DNA of 64,000 bases from Faecalicatena fissicatena. GTDB lineage: Bacteria; Bacillota; Clostridia; Lachnospirales; Lachnospiraceae. Position 1 is the first letter of the stretch. Every line of letters begins with the position of its first letter. The position numbers were made by a program, and so were the translations under genes. The notes under the pieces were generated by a model. It had not been told where the DNA came from and made no database searches. It worked only from the letters and a program-made list of their open reading frames with translations. Location: assembly GCA_001028025.1 (NCBI GenBank), contig LDAQ01000002.1, positions 1 through 64,000 on the forward strand, written 5' to 3'. Positions 49,569 through 58,653 of the stretch are shown in pieces.

Positions 49569-50852
49569 ATGTTTGCAGATAGAGCGAAAATTTTCATAAG
49601 ATCCGGAAAAGGCGGGGACGGGCACTGCAGCTTTCGGAGGGAACTTTATGTTCCAAACGGCGGACCGGACGGTGGCGATGGGGGAAAAGGCGGCGACCTG
49701 ATTTTTGAAATAGATGAGGGCCTGAATACGCTGGTAGACTTCCGTCATAAAAGAAAATACGCGGCCAGCGACGGCGAGGAAGGCGGTAAGCGCCGCTGCC
49801 ACGGAAAAGATGGTAAAGATCTTGTATTGAAAGTACCGGAAGGAACCGTACTCAAAGAATCGAGAACAGGAAAAGTCATTGCAGATATGTCCGGGGATAA
49901 CCGACGCCAGATCGTTTTAAAAGGCGGCAGAGGAGGACTTGGCAATCAGCATTTTGCAACCTCCACCATGCAGGTGCCGAAGTATGCACAGCCCGGACAG
50001 CCGGCCATGGAACTGGAGGTAAACCTGGAGCTGAAGGTCATCGCAGACGTTGGTCTGATTGGATTTCCGAATGTCGGAAAGTCAACGCTGCTTTCCCGGG
50101 TTACGAATGCCGATCCGAAGATAGCCAATTATCACTTTACAACATTGAATCCGAATCTTGGAGTGGTAGATCTGGAAGGCGCCAAGGGATTTGTTATGGC
50201 AGATATTCCAGGACTGATTGAAGGAGCTTCCGAAGGCGTCGGACTCGGACATGAATTCCTGCGCCATATCGAACGGACAAAGATGATGATCCATGTGGTC
50301 GATGCGGCGGGCACGGAGGGCCGTGACCCGGTGGATGATATCTATAAAATCAATGCAGAACTGACAGCCTATAATCCAGAGATTGCAAAGCGTCCGCAGG
50401 TGATTGCCGCCAACAAGACAGACCTGATATACAGCGAAGATGAAGATCCTGTGGACAGGCTGAGGGCGGAATTTGAGCCAAAAGGAATGAAAGTATTCCC
50501 TATTTCAGGAGTATCCGGCCAGGGAATCTCAGAGCTTTTATATTATGTGAGCGGACAGCTCCAGAATATGGATGTAAAGCCTGTTGTGTTTGAGCAGGAA
50601 TACTTCCCTGAGGATGAGCTGATCTATGAAGATCTGCCTTATACAGTGGAGAAAGAAGGCGAACTGTATGTCGTGGAAGGTCCGAAGATCGAAAAGATGC
50701 TTGGTTACACGAACCTGGATTCTGAGAAGGGCTTTGCGTTCTTCCAGAAGTTCTTAAAAGATTCCGGCATCCTGAAAGACCTGGAACAGGCGGGCATCCA
50801 GGAGGGTGAAACGGTTAAGATGTACGGTTTACAGTTTGACTATTATAAATAA
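49569..50852 (+). CDS. obgE: GTPase Obg/CgtA
   Basis: Essential GTPase acting late in 50S assembly and in stress control, 427 residues. The glycine-rich Obg fold (about 1-158) has repeated GGxGG turns such as GGPDGGDGGKGGD. The G domain has G1 GFPNVGKST (about 165-173), the TTLNPNLGVV switch, G3 DIPGLIEGAS and G4 NKTD. The C-terminal OCT domain (about 345-427) is present, as in Gram-positive Obg. First gene of obgE-yhbY-nadD-yqeK-rsfS, a ribosome and NAD cluster common in Firmicutes. Confidence 0.98.
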   Translation: MFADRAKIFIRSGKGGDGHCSFRRELYVPNGGPDGGDGGKGGDLIFEIDEGLNTLVDFRHKRKYAASDGEEGGKRRCHGKDGKDLVLKVPEGTVLKESRTGKVIADMSGDNRRQIVLKGGRGGLGNQHFATSTMQVPKYAQPGQPAMELEVNLELKVIADVGLIGFPNVGKSTLLSRVTNADPKIANYHFTTLNPNLGVVDLEGAKGFVMADIPGLIEGASEGVGLGHEFLRHIERTKMMIHVVDAAGTEGRDPVDDIYKINAELTAYNPEIAKRPQVIAANKTDLIYSEDEDPVDRLRAEFEPKGMKVFPISGVSGQGISELLYYVSGQLQNMDVKPVVFEQEYFPEDELIYEDLPYTVEKEGELYVVEGPKIEKMLGYTNLDSEKGFAFFQKFLKDSGILKDLEQAGIQEGETVKMYGLQFDYYK

Positions 50853-50869
50853 ACAGGAGATAAAATAGA

Positions 50870-51160
50870 ATGACAACAAAACAGAGAGCTTATTTAAAAA
50901 GCCTTGCCATGACAATGGACCCGATCTTTCAGATCGGTAAGTCCAGTATTACTCCGGGACTTACCGAAGCAATTTCAGAAGCCCTGGAAGCCAGAGAGCT
51001 GATTAAGATCAGCGTCCTGCAGAACTGCGCAGATGATCCGAGAGAACTGGCAGAACTGGTTGCAGGACGGACACGTTCCCAGGTTGTACAGGTTATCGGC
51101 AAGAAGATTGTATTATACAGGGAAGGAAAAGACGACAAGAAAAAGATCGTACTTCCGTAG
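50870..51160 (+). CDS. yhbY: Ribosome assembly RNA-binding protein YhbY (CRM domain)
   Basis: A single CRM domain of 96 residues that binds pre-50S particles. Family blocks: LTxKQRAYLKSLA at the start, DPIFQIGKSSITPGLTEAI with the conserved GK(S/N)G-like turn, and VGRTRSQVVQVIGKKIVLYR (here VAGRTRSQVV) at the C-terminus. Context between obgE and nadD supports ribosome assembly. The gap to obgE is 17 bases; CAGGAGAT is the ribosome binding site. Confidence 0.93.
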   Translation: MTTKQRAYLKSLAMTMDPIFQIGKSSITPGLTEAISEALEARELIKISVLQNCADDPRELAELVAGRTRSQVVQVIGKKIVLYREGKDDKKKIVLP

Positions 51161-51169
51161 GAGGATTTT

Positions 51170-51784
51170 ATGAGAATCGGCATCATGGGAGGCACATTTG
51201 ACCCGATCCATATAGGGCATTTGCTTTTGGGTGAATTTGCCTTTGAAGAGTTTAAGCTGGACGAAGTATGGTTTTTACCGAATGGTAATCCACCTCACAA
51301 AGATACAGAAGAGATGGACACCCTGCTCACTCACAGGATTGAGATGGTAAGGGCAGCGATCAGCGGTTCTCCGCACTTTAAGCTGTCCCTGCACGAGGCC
51401 AGGGTAGGGGTTCATTCCTACACTTACCGGACGATGCTGGAGTTCCATGAACAGTATCCGGGCAACGAATTTTATTTTATACTGGGAGCAGATTCTCTGT
51501 TTTCCATTGAACAGTGGAAGTATTTCAAAGAGATATTTCCTACCTGTACGATACTCGCTGCCATGAGAGACGACAAGGATGTGGGAGATATGAAGAAACA
51601 GATTGTATATCTGAAAGAGACGTATGGGGCCGATATTAAACTGCTCCGGGCACCACTTCTTGAGATTTCTTCAACGACGATCCGGGAGAGGGCTGCGAAG
51701 GGACTGACGGTACATTATTTTGTGCCTGACGCAGTGGCTGAATATATAAAAGAACATCATTTATACAGGGAAGTGGAGTCATGA
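51170..51784 (+). CDS. nadD: Nicotinate-nucleotide adenylyltransferase
   Basis: Forms deamido-NAD from nicotinate mononucleotide and ATP, 204 residues. The nucleotidyltransferase signature GGTFDPIHIGHL is at residues 6-17, WFLPNGNPPHK follows, FILGADSLFSIEQWKY is in the middle and ISSTTIRERAAKG near the end. All are at the expected spacing. It overlaps yqeK by 4 bases (ATGA), the common pairing. Confidence 0.96.
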   Translation: MRIGIMGGTFDPIHIGHLLLGEFAFEEFKLDEVWFLPNGNPPHKDTEEMDTLLTHRIEMVRAAISGSPHFKLSLHEARVGVHSYTYRTMLEFHEQYPGNEFYFILGADSLFSIEQWKYFKEIFPTCTILAAMRDDKDVGDMKKQIVYLKETYGADIKLLRAPLLEISSTTIRERAAKGLTVHYFVPDAVAEYIKEHHLYREVES

Positions 51785-52347
51785 CGGATATTACTGGAAT
51801 TCAAAAAAAACTGGAGAAAAGATTAAAACCCGAACGCTATGAGCATACGCTGGGAGTCATGTATACCGCAGCTTCGCTTGCCATGTGTCATGACGCGGAT
51901 ATAAGCAAAGCTATGCTGGCTGGGCTGCTTCATGACTGCGGAAAGTACTGCTCCGGCAAGGAACAGATCAGATTATGCAGGGAATTCAATATTACGCTGA
52001 CTGAGTCTGAGAGAAAGATGCCTGCCCTGATACATGCAAAGCTGGGGGCATATCTTGCGGAACATGAATATAATATTAAGGATTCTGATATCCTGGGCGC
52101 TATCACTTATCACACCACGGGAAAGCCGGAGATGTCGCTGCTTGAGAAGATCATTTACATCGCCGACTATATCGAGCCGGGCAGGCAGGAGATTCCTGTT
52201 CTGAGTGAAGTGAGAAGTGCAGCATTTTCAAATCTGAACAGGGCGGTGGCGCTCAGTGCCGGTTCTACTATTTCATATTTGCAGAATGTGGGCAGGGAGA
52301 TTGACCCGGCGACTGTCAGAACTTATGAATTTTATCACACAAATTAA
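51781..52347 (+). CDS. yqeK: HD-domain diadenosine tetraphosphatase YqeK
   Basis: Symmetrical bis(5'-nucleosyl)-tetraphosphatase that hydrolyses Ap4A to ADP, 188 residues. The HD metal motif is LLHDCGKYC (His51-Asp52), with an upstream YEHTLGVMYTAASLA histidine, ITYHTTGKPEMSLLEKIIYIADYIEPGR downstream. Members of this family replace ApaH in Gram-positives. The start overlaps nadD by 4 bases and rsfS follows after 21. Confidence 0.94.
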   Translation: MTDITGIQKKLEKRLKPERYEHTLGVMYTAASLAMCHDADISKAMLAGLLHDCGKYCSGKEQIRLCREFNITLTESERKMPALIHAKLGAYLAEHEYNIKDSDILGAITYHTTGKPEMSLLEKIIYIADYIEPGRQEIPVLSEVRSAAFSNLNRAVALSAGSTISYLQNVGREIDPATVRTYEFYHTN

Positions 52348-52368
52348 GAAGGTAAAGGAGATTAATGT

Positions 52369-52719
52369 ATGGAACAGGCAAGAAAAATGGCGCGTATCGC
52401 CTGTAAAGCGCTGGATGAAAAGAAGGGGGAGGACATTAAGGTGATAGACATTGCCGGTGTCTCCGTGCTTGCGGATTATTTCATAATAGCCAACGGCAGT
52501 AATGAAAGCCAGGTGAGGGCTCTGGTTGACAATGTTGAAGAATGCCTCCATAAAGCGGGCTTCGTACTGAAACAGCGTGAAGGCTATGGAACTGCAAGCT
52601 GGGTGCTGCTCGACTTCGGCGATATTATCGTGCACATTTTCGATAAGGAGAACCGACTGTTTTATGATCTGGAACGCATCTGGCGTGACGGGGTGGATGT
52701 AGATATCGAGGCGCTGTAA
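52369..52719 (+). CDS. rsfS: Ribosomal silencing factor RsfS
   Basis: Binds L14 on the free 50S subunit and blocks joining with 30S in slow growth; 116 residues. It shows the DUF143 pattern: KxxDIKVIDIAGVSVLADYF, IIANGSNESQVRALVDNVEE, then EGYGTASWVLLDFGDIIVHIF. Last gene of the obgE cluster. The solute-binding gene starts 25 bases later with its own site and may be read through, but is functionally unrelated. Confidence 0.96.
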   Translation: MEQARKMARIACKALDEKKGEDIKVIDIAGVSVLADYFIIANGSNESQVRALVDNVEECLHKAGFVLKQREGYGTASWVLLDFGDIIVHIFDKENRLFYDLERIWRDGVDVDIEAL

Positions 52720-52744
52720 CAGGTAAGCGGATGAAGGAGATACA

Positions 52745-54217
52745 ATGATGAAGCGCGTATATAAAGCTGCAGTCTGCTTAATGACAGCTGCCATTCTTTG
52801 CCTGACAGCCGGGTGTTCTTCTGCAGAAGAAAAAACAAAAGAAAAAGAGAGCCTGCTGGATCCGAAGAAGCCGGTATCAATTGAGGTCTGGCACTATTAT
52901 AATGGTGCACAGCAGGATGCATTTAACGAGCTGGTGGCAGCGTTCAATGAGAGCCGGGGAAAAGAACTGGGGATTAAGGTGAAGGCATCCAGTCTTGGAA
53001 ATGTGGCTGACCTGGAAGAGAATGTTCTGGCCTCCATCGACGGAAAAGTGGGAGCCAAGGATATCCCGAATGTATTTGCGGCTTATGCAGACACGGCCTA
53101 TGCGGTAGATCAGAAAGGCATGGCTGTGGATTTGATGGGATATATGACTGAGGATGAGATCAGTGAATATATGAACAGCTATATTGATGAAGGTAAATTT
53201 TCTTCAGAGGACACCCTGAAGATATTCCCGATTGCCAAAGCAACAGAAGTTTTTATGCTGAATAAGACAGACTGGGATAAGTTTGCTGATGCTACAGGTG
53301 CTTCTCTTGAGGATATCTCCACAATTGAAGGAATTACAGCTACATCAAAGGCGTATTATGAATGGACAGACAGCATAACAGATAAGCCGGATGACGGGAT
53401 TGCTTTCTTTGGCAGAGACGCCATGGCCAATTACTTTATCATAGGGGCACGCCAGCTGGGTACAGAGATTTTCTCTGTCAAGGACGGTAAGCCGGCCCTG
53501 AATTTTGATAAGGATATTGTACGAATGCTTTGGGATAATTATTACGTGCCCTATATCAATGGTTATTTTGCTTCCTCCGGAAAGTTCCGCAGTGACGATA
53601 TAAAGACTGGAAATATACTGGCATTTGTCGGCTCTTCAGCCGGAGCAACATTTTTCCCGGATCAGGTAACCCTGGATGATGAAAATACATATCCGATAGA
53701 GATGCAGGCTTTTGAGTGTCCGCGCTTTGAAGACGGCGAAAAGTATTCTGTACAGCAGGGTGCCGGTATGGTTGTCATGGAAAAGGAAGATAAGGCGGAG
53801 ATAGAAGCTTCCGTGGAATTCCTGAAATGGTTTACAGATACGGACCGCAATATAAAGTTTGCGGTAACGTCCGGATATCTGCCTGTTAAAAAAGAGGCCA
53901 ATGACAAAGAGCTCATTAATAAAAGTATTGACAGCACGGATGACAGCGTTATTCAGGTTCTGGATGCCTCTCTGACACAGATTGAAGAAACTACATTATA
54001 TACGACCCGTGCCTTTGAAAATGGCACTGATGCACGTAATGTACTGGAGTATTCATTGTCAGACAAAGCAAGCGCGGACAGAGAAGCGGTAGAAACCGCA
54101 ATACAAGGCGGCGTGTCCAGAGAAGAGGCTGTCAGCAAGTTTGATACAGATGAGAACTTTGAAAGCTGGTATGAGGAGACGCTGGCTTCTCTGGAAAAAT
54201 TGGTGGACAATAAATAA
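52745..54217 (+). CDS. Extracellular solute-binding lipoprotein (ABC family 1 type)
   Basis: A lipid-anchored binding protein of 490 residues. The signal has KRVYKAA, a hydrophobic stretch and the lipobox LTAGC with acylated Cys24. Mature sequence starts with an acidic/Lys linker then IEVWHYYNGAQQDAFNELVAAFN, typical of sugar-type binding proteins (SBP_bac_1/8). No permease or ATPase gene is adjacent; instead it is followed by a GGDEF-EAL receptor 54 bases downstream. It may therefore deliver a ligand to that receptor rather than to a transporter (inference). ATG 52745 is favoured by AAGGAGAT at 5-7 bases; 52748 is an alternative. Confidence 0.85.
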   Translation: MMKRVYKAAVCLMTAAILCLTAGCSSAEEKTKEKESLLDPKKPVSIEVWHYYNGAQQDAFNELVAAFNESRGKELGIKVKASSLGNVADLEENVLASIDGKVGAKDIPNVFAAYADTAYAVDQKGMAVDLMGYMTEDEISEYMNSYIDEGKFSSEDTLKIFPIAKATEVFMLNKTDWDKFADATGASLEDISTIEGITATSKAYYEWTDSITDKPDDGIAFFGRDAMANYFIIGARQLGTEIFSVKDGKPALNFDKDIVRMLWDNYYVPYINGYFASSGKFRSDDIKTGNILAFVGSSAGATFFPDQVTLDDENTYPIEMQAFECPRFEDGEKYSVQQGAGMVVMEKEDKAEIEASVEFLKWFTDTDRNIKFAVTSGYLPVKKEANDKELINKSIDSTDDSVIQVLDASLTQIEETTLYTTRAFENGTDARNVLEYSLSDKASADREAVETAIQGGVSREEAVSKFDTDENFESWYEETLASLEKLVDNK

Positions 54218-54271
54218 AATCCGGTTCTGCATAAAACGTATGGCAGATTGAAGAGAGGAGGGCATAGCGGA

Positions 54272-57200
54272 ATGCGTATTAACAGACGAAAGGCACAGCC
54301 TATACTGAGAAGAATGCTGATTCCCATGGTCCTCCTTACTTTAACTGAAGTGATGCTTCTTTCGGGAACTTTTATATTCGGGGGAGCAATCCAGGAGCTC
54401 GATGAGAATGCCAAAGGCATTGTACAGGGAAAGGTATCAAATCGTACAAGTTACCTGCAGAATGAGATGATCAACAGCTGGTCCAATGTCTCTTATACAA
54501 TTCAGGTTATCAATGAGACGGCGGAAAAACTTGACCAGGACGGTACGATCGACCTTGATAATATAGGGAAAAACTCTGATGCCTGTTTCCCGCTTGTCTC
54601 AGAGATTTCCGGAAATCTGATCGAAATGCTTCGTTCCAATAAAGTGACCGGAGCATTTGTTGTTTTTAATACAGATGATCCGGAAATGCTGAGGAAGCAG
54701 AAGTCATTTTCGCGGCCGGGCGTCTATTTCCGGGATCTGGATCCCGATACAAGCGCTTCTGTCCGCAACAGCGATCTGCTGATCGAGAGAGGTTCCGTTG
54801 ACCTTGTACATAGCCTGGACATTGCTACGGACAGTGCATGGAAGCCGCAGTTTATATTTAAAGCGGAAAATGAGGAGACTTACGACTTATTACTGAATCC
54901 CCAGGAACAGGGCTATAAGAACCCTGAAGCAGCTTCGCTGACAGAACTGGGTTACTGGGGGAAGCCGCATACGCTCACGGACGATGATAAGATAATGATA
55001 TCCTACACTGTACCTCTGATTACTTCAACAGGTAAAGTCTATGGTACTCTGGGGATGGAAATCACTCTGGATTATCTTGCTACGATGCTTCCATCCGAAG
55101 AACTAATGAAAGATAAGCCTTCTTCCTATCTGCTTATTGTAAAAGATGCGAAAACAGGAGATTATATGACTGTTTTTTCATCCGACGATAGTATTGTACC
55201 AAATATGGAAATCCTGGATGTGTCAAGTACAAATAACGGAGAGCTTTATTTCACCGGGACTGATAATGAACGCTATAATATGGATATGGAATATCTGCAG
55301 CTTTATGATTCCAACGGCCCCTTCGAATCCGACCAGTGGGGACTTGCAGGAGCAGTTAAGGAGCACGATCTGACTGAGTTTTCCAGTCATATTATGTCCT
55401 ATATTATCGTTGCAATTATTCTAACAATCATTATGGGGATAGCTGGCAGCGTGCTTGTAAGTTTTATGATATCCCGGCCGATCCACCTGGTTTCAAAAAA
55501 TATACAGCGGATGGACACGAAGAGAAAAATAAGGCTCCCAAGGACGAACATTTATGAGTTTGATCAGTTGGAAGAGTCTATTGAAAAGTTGAGCCGTGAT
55601 GTGATAGATTCTGCAACGAAGTTTACACAGATCCTGAACAAAGCAAGTATACGGATAGCAGGATTTGAGATTGATATGAATAGTAAAACCCTCTTTATGA
55701 CGGATGGCTTTTTTCATATATTTGGCAAAGAGATTGTTTCTGCCAGGAATATGGATGTGGAGTCATTCATCAGAGAGATGAAAGCGCTGGAAGTCTATAA
55801 AGAGGAGGAAGCCGAAGACTATGTACTGTATAAAATGCCATACAGGGAAAAGGAAATTTATATCAGGCTCAGTTATTCCAGCCTGGAAGACAAAAGAGTA
55901 ATTGGGATTGTGGAGGATATTACAAAAACCATACAGGAGAAGCAGCTGATTGAACACGAACGCGACCATGATCTTCTTACAGGCCTGAAAAACAGGAGGG
56001 CATTCCAGCGGATTATGCAGCAGCTCTTTGAGAAAGGCGAGACATGTCTGAAAAAGGCGGCGCTGGTTATGATGGATTTGGATAATCTGAAGCAGATCAA
56101 TGACAAGTTCGGGCATGATTACGGTGATAAATATATCCAGGCTGCTGCGGACAGTTTCCGCAAATATACACCTTCCAACACGATTATATCGCGTAATTCA
56201 GGGGATGAGTTCTATATTTTCTTTTATGGATACGATACGGAGGAGGAGATCACTCGGATTCTTTCGGGGCTGAAAAAGGGGATTGATCAGGAATATATCC
56301 TGCTTCCGCCCATGCAGCGGCTGAAATTAAAAATGTCCGGAGGTATTTCCTGGTATCCAAGAGATTCCCGCCATTACGGGCAGCTCCTGCAGTATTCTGA
56401 TTTTGCAATGTATCAGGTGAAACACTCTACTAAAGGTGAAATCAGCGATTTTGACCTGGGTGCTTATCACAGCGAAGAATATATATCACAGAACCGCAGG
56501 GAGCTGACAGAGCTTCTGGAACGTGAAAAAGTAGAGTATTATTTCCAGCCCATCGTAGATGCGCATACCGGAGAGATATATGCCTATGAGGCCCTTATGA
56601 GGGGAACAATGCCGACATTACGCAATCCGGCAGAAATCCTGGTACTGGCAAGGGAAGAACATAAACTGGACAAAGTAGAAGAACTGACATGGAAAATGGC
56701 AACTTCCACATTTGTTCAGCATGTTAGAAATAAACGGATCAAACCGGATTGCAAAGTATTTATTAATTCGCTGGCGGATTACAGGCTGAGCAACCGGATG
56801 ATTGAGTTTATCGAATCCGAGTGCAAAGGGTATCTGGATCATTTTGTATTTGAAATTACCGAGTATGCAGAGACGGATAAAGAAGCCATGGATGTAAAAC
56901 GGGTTCTTGTGAACCGATGGAATACCGATTTTGCACTGGATGACTATGGAAGCGGGTATAATGGCGAAAGAATCCTTATTGAACTTGCCCCTAAGTATAT
57001 TAAAATTGACAGAGAGATTATATCCGGCATTCACCTTAATATCGATAAGCAGAAGATTGTGGAAAATACAATTTCCTATGCAAAAGAGCGGAATATCAAA
57101 GTCATTGCAGAAGGAATAGAGATGGAACAGGAGATGCATAAGGCGATGGAACTGGGCGTTGATTATATGCAGGGATATTATCTGGCACGTCCATATACGG

Positions 57201-57277
57201 AGCCACCTCAGATAAGCGAATATATTTTGGAACAGATCAGAAAAGACCGAAAAGGGATCCCGACGGAATGCAGTTAG
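54272..57277 (+). CDS. Membrane GGDEF-EAL cyclic di-GMP signalling protein
   Basis: About 1001 residues. A first transmembrane helix (about 14-40), a large extracytosolic Cache-type sensor (about 40-365), a second helix (about 370-395), a HAMP-like segment with SRPIHLVSKNIQRMD, a PAS-like domain (about 450-560), GGDEF (about 565-735) and EAL (about 750-995). The cyclase loop reads NSGDEFYIF, Ser replacing the first Gly, so cyclase activity is doubtful. The EAL domain keeps YEALMRG, FVFEITEYAE, DDYGSGYNG, KYIKIDREI and AEGIEM-E and should be an active phosphodiesterase. ATG 54272 has AGGAGGG upstream. Paired with the lipoprotein gene. Confidence 0.88.
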   Translation: MRINRRKAQPILRRMLIPMVLLTLTEVMLLSGTFIFGGAIQELDENAKGIVQGKVSNRTSYLQNEMINSWSNVSYTIQVINETAEKLDQDGTIDLDNIGKNSDACFPLVSEISGNLIEMLRSNKVTGAFVVFNTDDPEMLRKQKSFSRPGVYFRDLDPDTSASVRNSDLLIERGSVDLVHSLDIATDSAWKPQFIFKAENEETYDLLLNPQEQGYKNPEAASLTELGYWGKPHTLTDDDKIMISYTVPLITSTGKVYGTLGMEITLDYLATMLPSEELMKDKPSSYLLIVKDAKTGDYMTVFSSDDSIVPNMEILDVSSTNNGELYFTGTDNERYNMDMEYLQLYDSNGPFESDQWGLAGAVKEHDLTEFSSHIMSYIIVAIILTIIMGIAGSVLVSFMISRPIHLVSKNIQRMDTKRKIRLPRTNIYEFDQLEESIEKLSRDVIDSATKFTQILNKASIRIAGFEIDMNSKTLFMTDGFFHIFGKEIVSARNMDVESFIREMKALEVYKEEEAEDYVLYKMPYREKEIYIRLSYSSLEDKRVIGIVEDITKTIQEKQLIEHERDHDLLTGLKNRRAFQRIMQQLFEKGETCLKKAALVMMDLDNLKQINDKFGHDYGDKYIQAAADSFRKYTPSNTIISRNSGDEFYIFFYGYDTEEEITRILSGLKKGIDQEYILLPPMQRLKLKMSGGISWYPRDSRHYGQLLQYSDFAMYQVKHSTKGEISDFDLGAYHSEEYISQNRRELTELLEREKVEYYFQPIVDAHTGEIYAYEALMRGTMPTLRNPAEILVLAREEHKLDKVEELTWKMATSTFVQHVRNKRIKPDCKVFINSLADYRLSNRMIEFIESECKGYLDHFVFEITEYAETDKEAMDVKRVLVNRWNTDFALDDYGSGYNGERILIELAPKYIKIDREIISGIHLNIDKQKIVENTISYAKERNIKVIAEGIEMEQEMHKAMELGVDYMQGYYLARPYTEPPQISEYILEQIRKDRKGIPTECS

Positions 57278-57330
57278 GATTATAGTCATTAGAAACACAA
57301 GCGTGCAATAATTGAGCAGAAAAGTGATAA

Positions 57331-57366
57331 AGACATGCAGCCATGAGGCTGCGTGTCTTTATTTGA
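57331..57366 (+). terminator. Terminator of the lipoprotein/GGDEF-EAL operon
   Basis: A 12-bp stem AGACATGCAGCC/GGCTGCGTGTCT with loop ATGA and one G-T pair, followed by TTATTT. The minus-strand lexA end has only a weak hairpin (GATATCC/GGGATATC near 57400-57420). Confidence 0.75.
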
Positions 57367-57424
57367 TATTGCCTTTGTTTAATTAGTCTGGCGTTATAAA
57401 GATATCCCCGCTCAGGATATGCTT

Positions 57425-58039
57425 TTAGAAAAAGCGGAAGACTCCGATAACCTTTCCAAGAATTGAGACTTCTTTTACTATGATAGGCTCCATGTAGTCG
57501 TTTTCAGGCTGGAGACGGTATACGCCTTCTTCTTTGTAGAAGGTCTTGACGGTGGCCCCGTCTTCTACAAGTGCAACTACCATATCACCGTTGGATGCGG
57601 TATGTTCCTGTTCTACGAGTACCATGTCGCCGTCCAGAATTCCTGCGTTGATCATACTTTCGCCCTTTACAGTCAGCATAAAGGTCTGCTTGTTCGGCAT
57701 GAATTCCATGGGGATCGGGAAGTAGTTCTCAATGTTCTCCTGGGCCAGCAGCGGCTCCCCTGCGGCTACACGGCCGACAAGCGGAACATTCACCACCTCG
57801 CGTCTGGTCAGGTTGAATGTATCATCTAATATCTCTATGGCTCTGGGCTTCGTTGGATCACGCCTTATATATCCGTTCTTCTCCAATGTCTCAAGATGAG
57901 AATGTACGGATGAAGTAGACTTTAAATTAACAGCCTCACAAATCTCGCGTACAGCAGGGGGGAATCCCCGTTCTAATATCTGTGATTTTATGTATTCTAA
58001 TATCTCCAGCTGCTTTTTGCTGATCTTACCCTGTGACAT
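57425..58039 (-). CDS. lexA: SOS response repressor LexA
   Basis: Autocleavable repressor of DNA damage genes, 204 residues, full length. The N-terminal winged HTH (about 1-68) has KKQLEILEYIKSQILERGFP and STSSVHSHLETLEKNGYI. The cleavage site is Ala93-Gly94 in RVAAGEP, with the catalytic Ser128 in KGESM and Lys165 in GATVKTF, so the protein should be functional. AGGAGGGTTATAT precedes ATG 58039. It is divergent from the YneA-like gene with LexA boxes between, as in Bacillus. Confidence 0.98.
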   Translation of the reverse strand: MSQGKISKKQLEILEYIKSQILERGFPPAVREICEAVNLKSTSSVHSHLETLEKNGYIRRDPTKPRAIEILDDTFNLTRREVVNVPLVGRVAAGEPLLAQENIENYFPIPMEFMPNKQTFMLTVKGESMINAGILDGDMVLVEQEHTASNGDMVVALVEDGATVKTFYKEEGVYRLQPENDYMEPIIVKEVSILGKVIGVFRFF

Positions 58040-58089
58040 ATAACCCTCCTTAATCCGTTAAACCCGACAGCTCAACTCATTCTATAAAC

Positions 58090-58118
58090 ATAGTACCATA
58101 GTTAAAATTAAAAAGCAA
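58090..58118 (-). promoter_or_regulatory. Promoter of lexA
   Basis: On the minus strand TTGCTT (58113-58118), 17 bp, TACTAT (58090-58095) with extended TGG. The weak LexA-like dyad at 58116-58129 overlaps its -35, suggesting autorepression. Confidence 0.65.
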
Positions 58119-58214
58119 ACACTTGTTGCGAAAATATGTTCGAAAAACAGCAAAACGGTATTGACAAACATTTGTTCGTGTTATATAATTTAAGACATAA
58201 AGAACAAATGTTCG
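58116..58214. promoter_or_regulatory. LexA boxes between lexA and the YneA-like gene
   Basis: Against the Firmicute consensus CGAACATATGTTCG: CGAAAATATGTTCG (58129-58142, 13 of 14), CAAACATTTGTTCG (58165-58178, 12 of 14) and AGAACAAATGTTCG (58201-58214, 12 of 14), plus a weak CAAACACTTGTTGC (58116-58129). Spacing between the strong boxes is 36 bp in each case. One lies in the promoter spacer of the YneA-like gene. Confidence 0.85.
58161..58189 (+). promoter_or_regulatory. Promoter of the YneA-like gene
   Basis: TTGACA (58161-58166), 17 bp, TATAAT (58184-58189): a perfect consensus. A LexA box (58165-58178) covers the end of the -35 and most of the spacer, as expected for a tightly repressed SOS promoter. 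Confidence 0.88.
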
Positions 58215-58275
58215 ATACAGCATAACGAGAGGGATTAAATTAATCAAAAGAGAGTTATAACGGGGGGAGCCGCAG

Positions 58276-58653
58276 ATGAGGAGAGAAAGAAATCGTTCAA
58301 TGGTATGTGTAACTGAGAAGCGCACGGTAGATCATAAGAGAATCCTGGTATTATGTATCACAGCAGTATTTTTTATATTTGGAGCATGCACTTTGTTCGG
58401 AAATCTTTTGATTTCAGCACACGGCAGCCGTACAGAGGAACCTGTTAACTTTAAGTATTTTAAGAGTATTGAGATTCAGCCGGGAGATACTTTATGGGAT
58501 ATCGCTGAAGAATATATTACAGAAGACTACAAATCAGTTACAGAATACGTCATGGTATTAAAAGAGATGAACTCACTCAGCACAGATGATATTCAGGCGG
58601 GCCAGAATCTGATGATTGCCTATAACGACACGGAGTTCAATAGCCAGGAATAA
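58276..58653 (+). CDS. YneA-like SOS cell-division inhibitor with LysM domain
   Basis: A small protein of 125 residues. An Arg-rich start, one transmembrane helix (about 22-42, RILVLCITAVFFIFGACTLFG) and an extracytosolic LysM domain (about 65-118) with IEIQPGDTLWDIAEEYITED and LSTDDIQAGQNLMI. This is the layout of B. subtilis YneA, which delays division during SOS and whose gene is likewise divergent from lexA. Sequence similarity outside LysM is not evident, so the name rests on layout and context. GGGGGGAGCC precedes ATG 58276. Confidence 0.75.
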   Translation: MRRERNRSMVCVTEKRTVDHKRILVLCITAVFFIFGACTLFGNLLISAHGSRTEEPVNFKYFKSIEIQPGDTLWDIAEEYITEDYKSVTEYVMVLKEMNSLSTDDIQAGQNLMIAYNDTEFNSQE

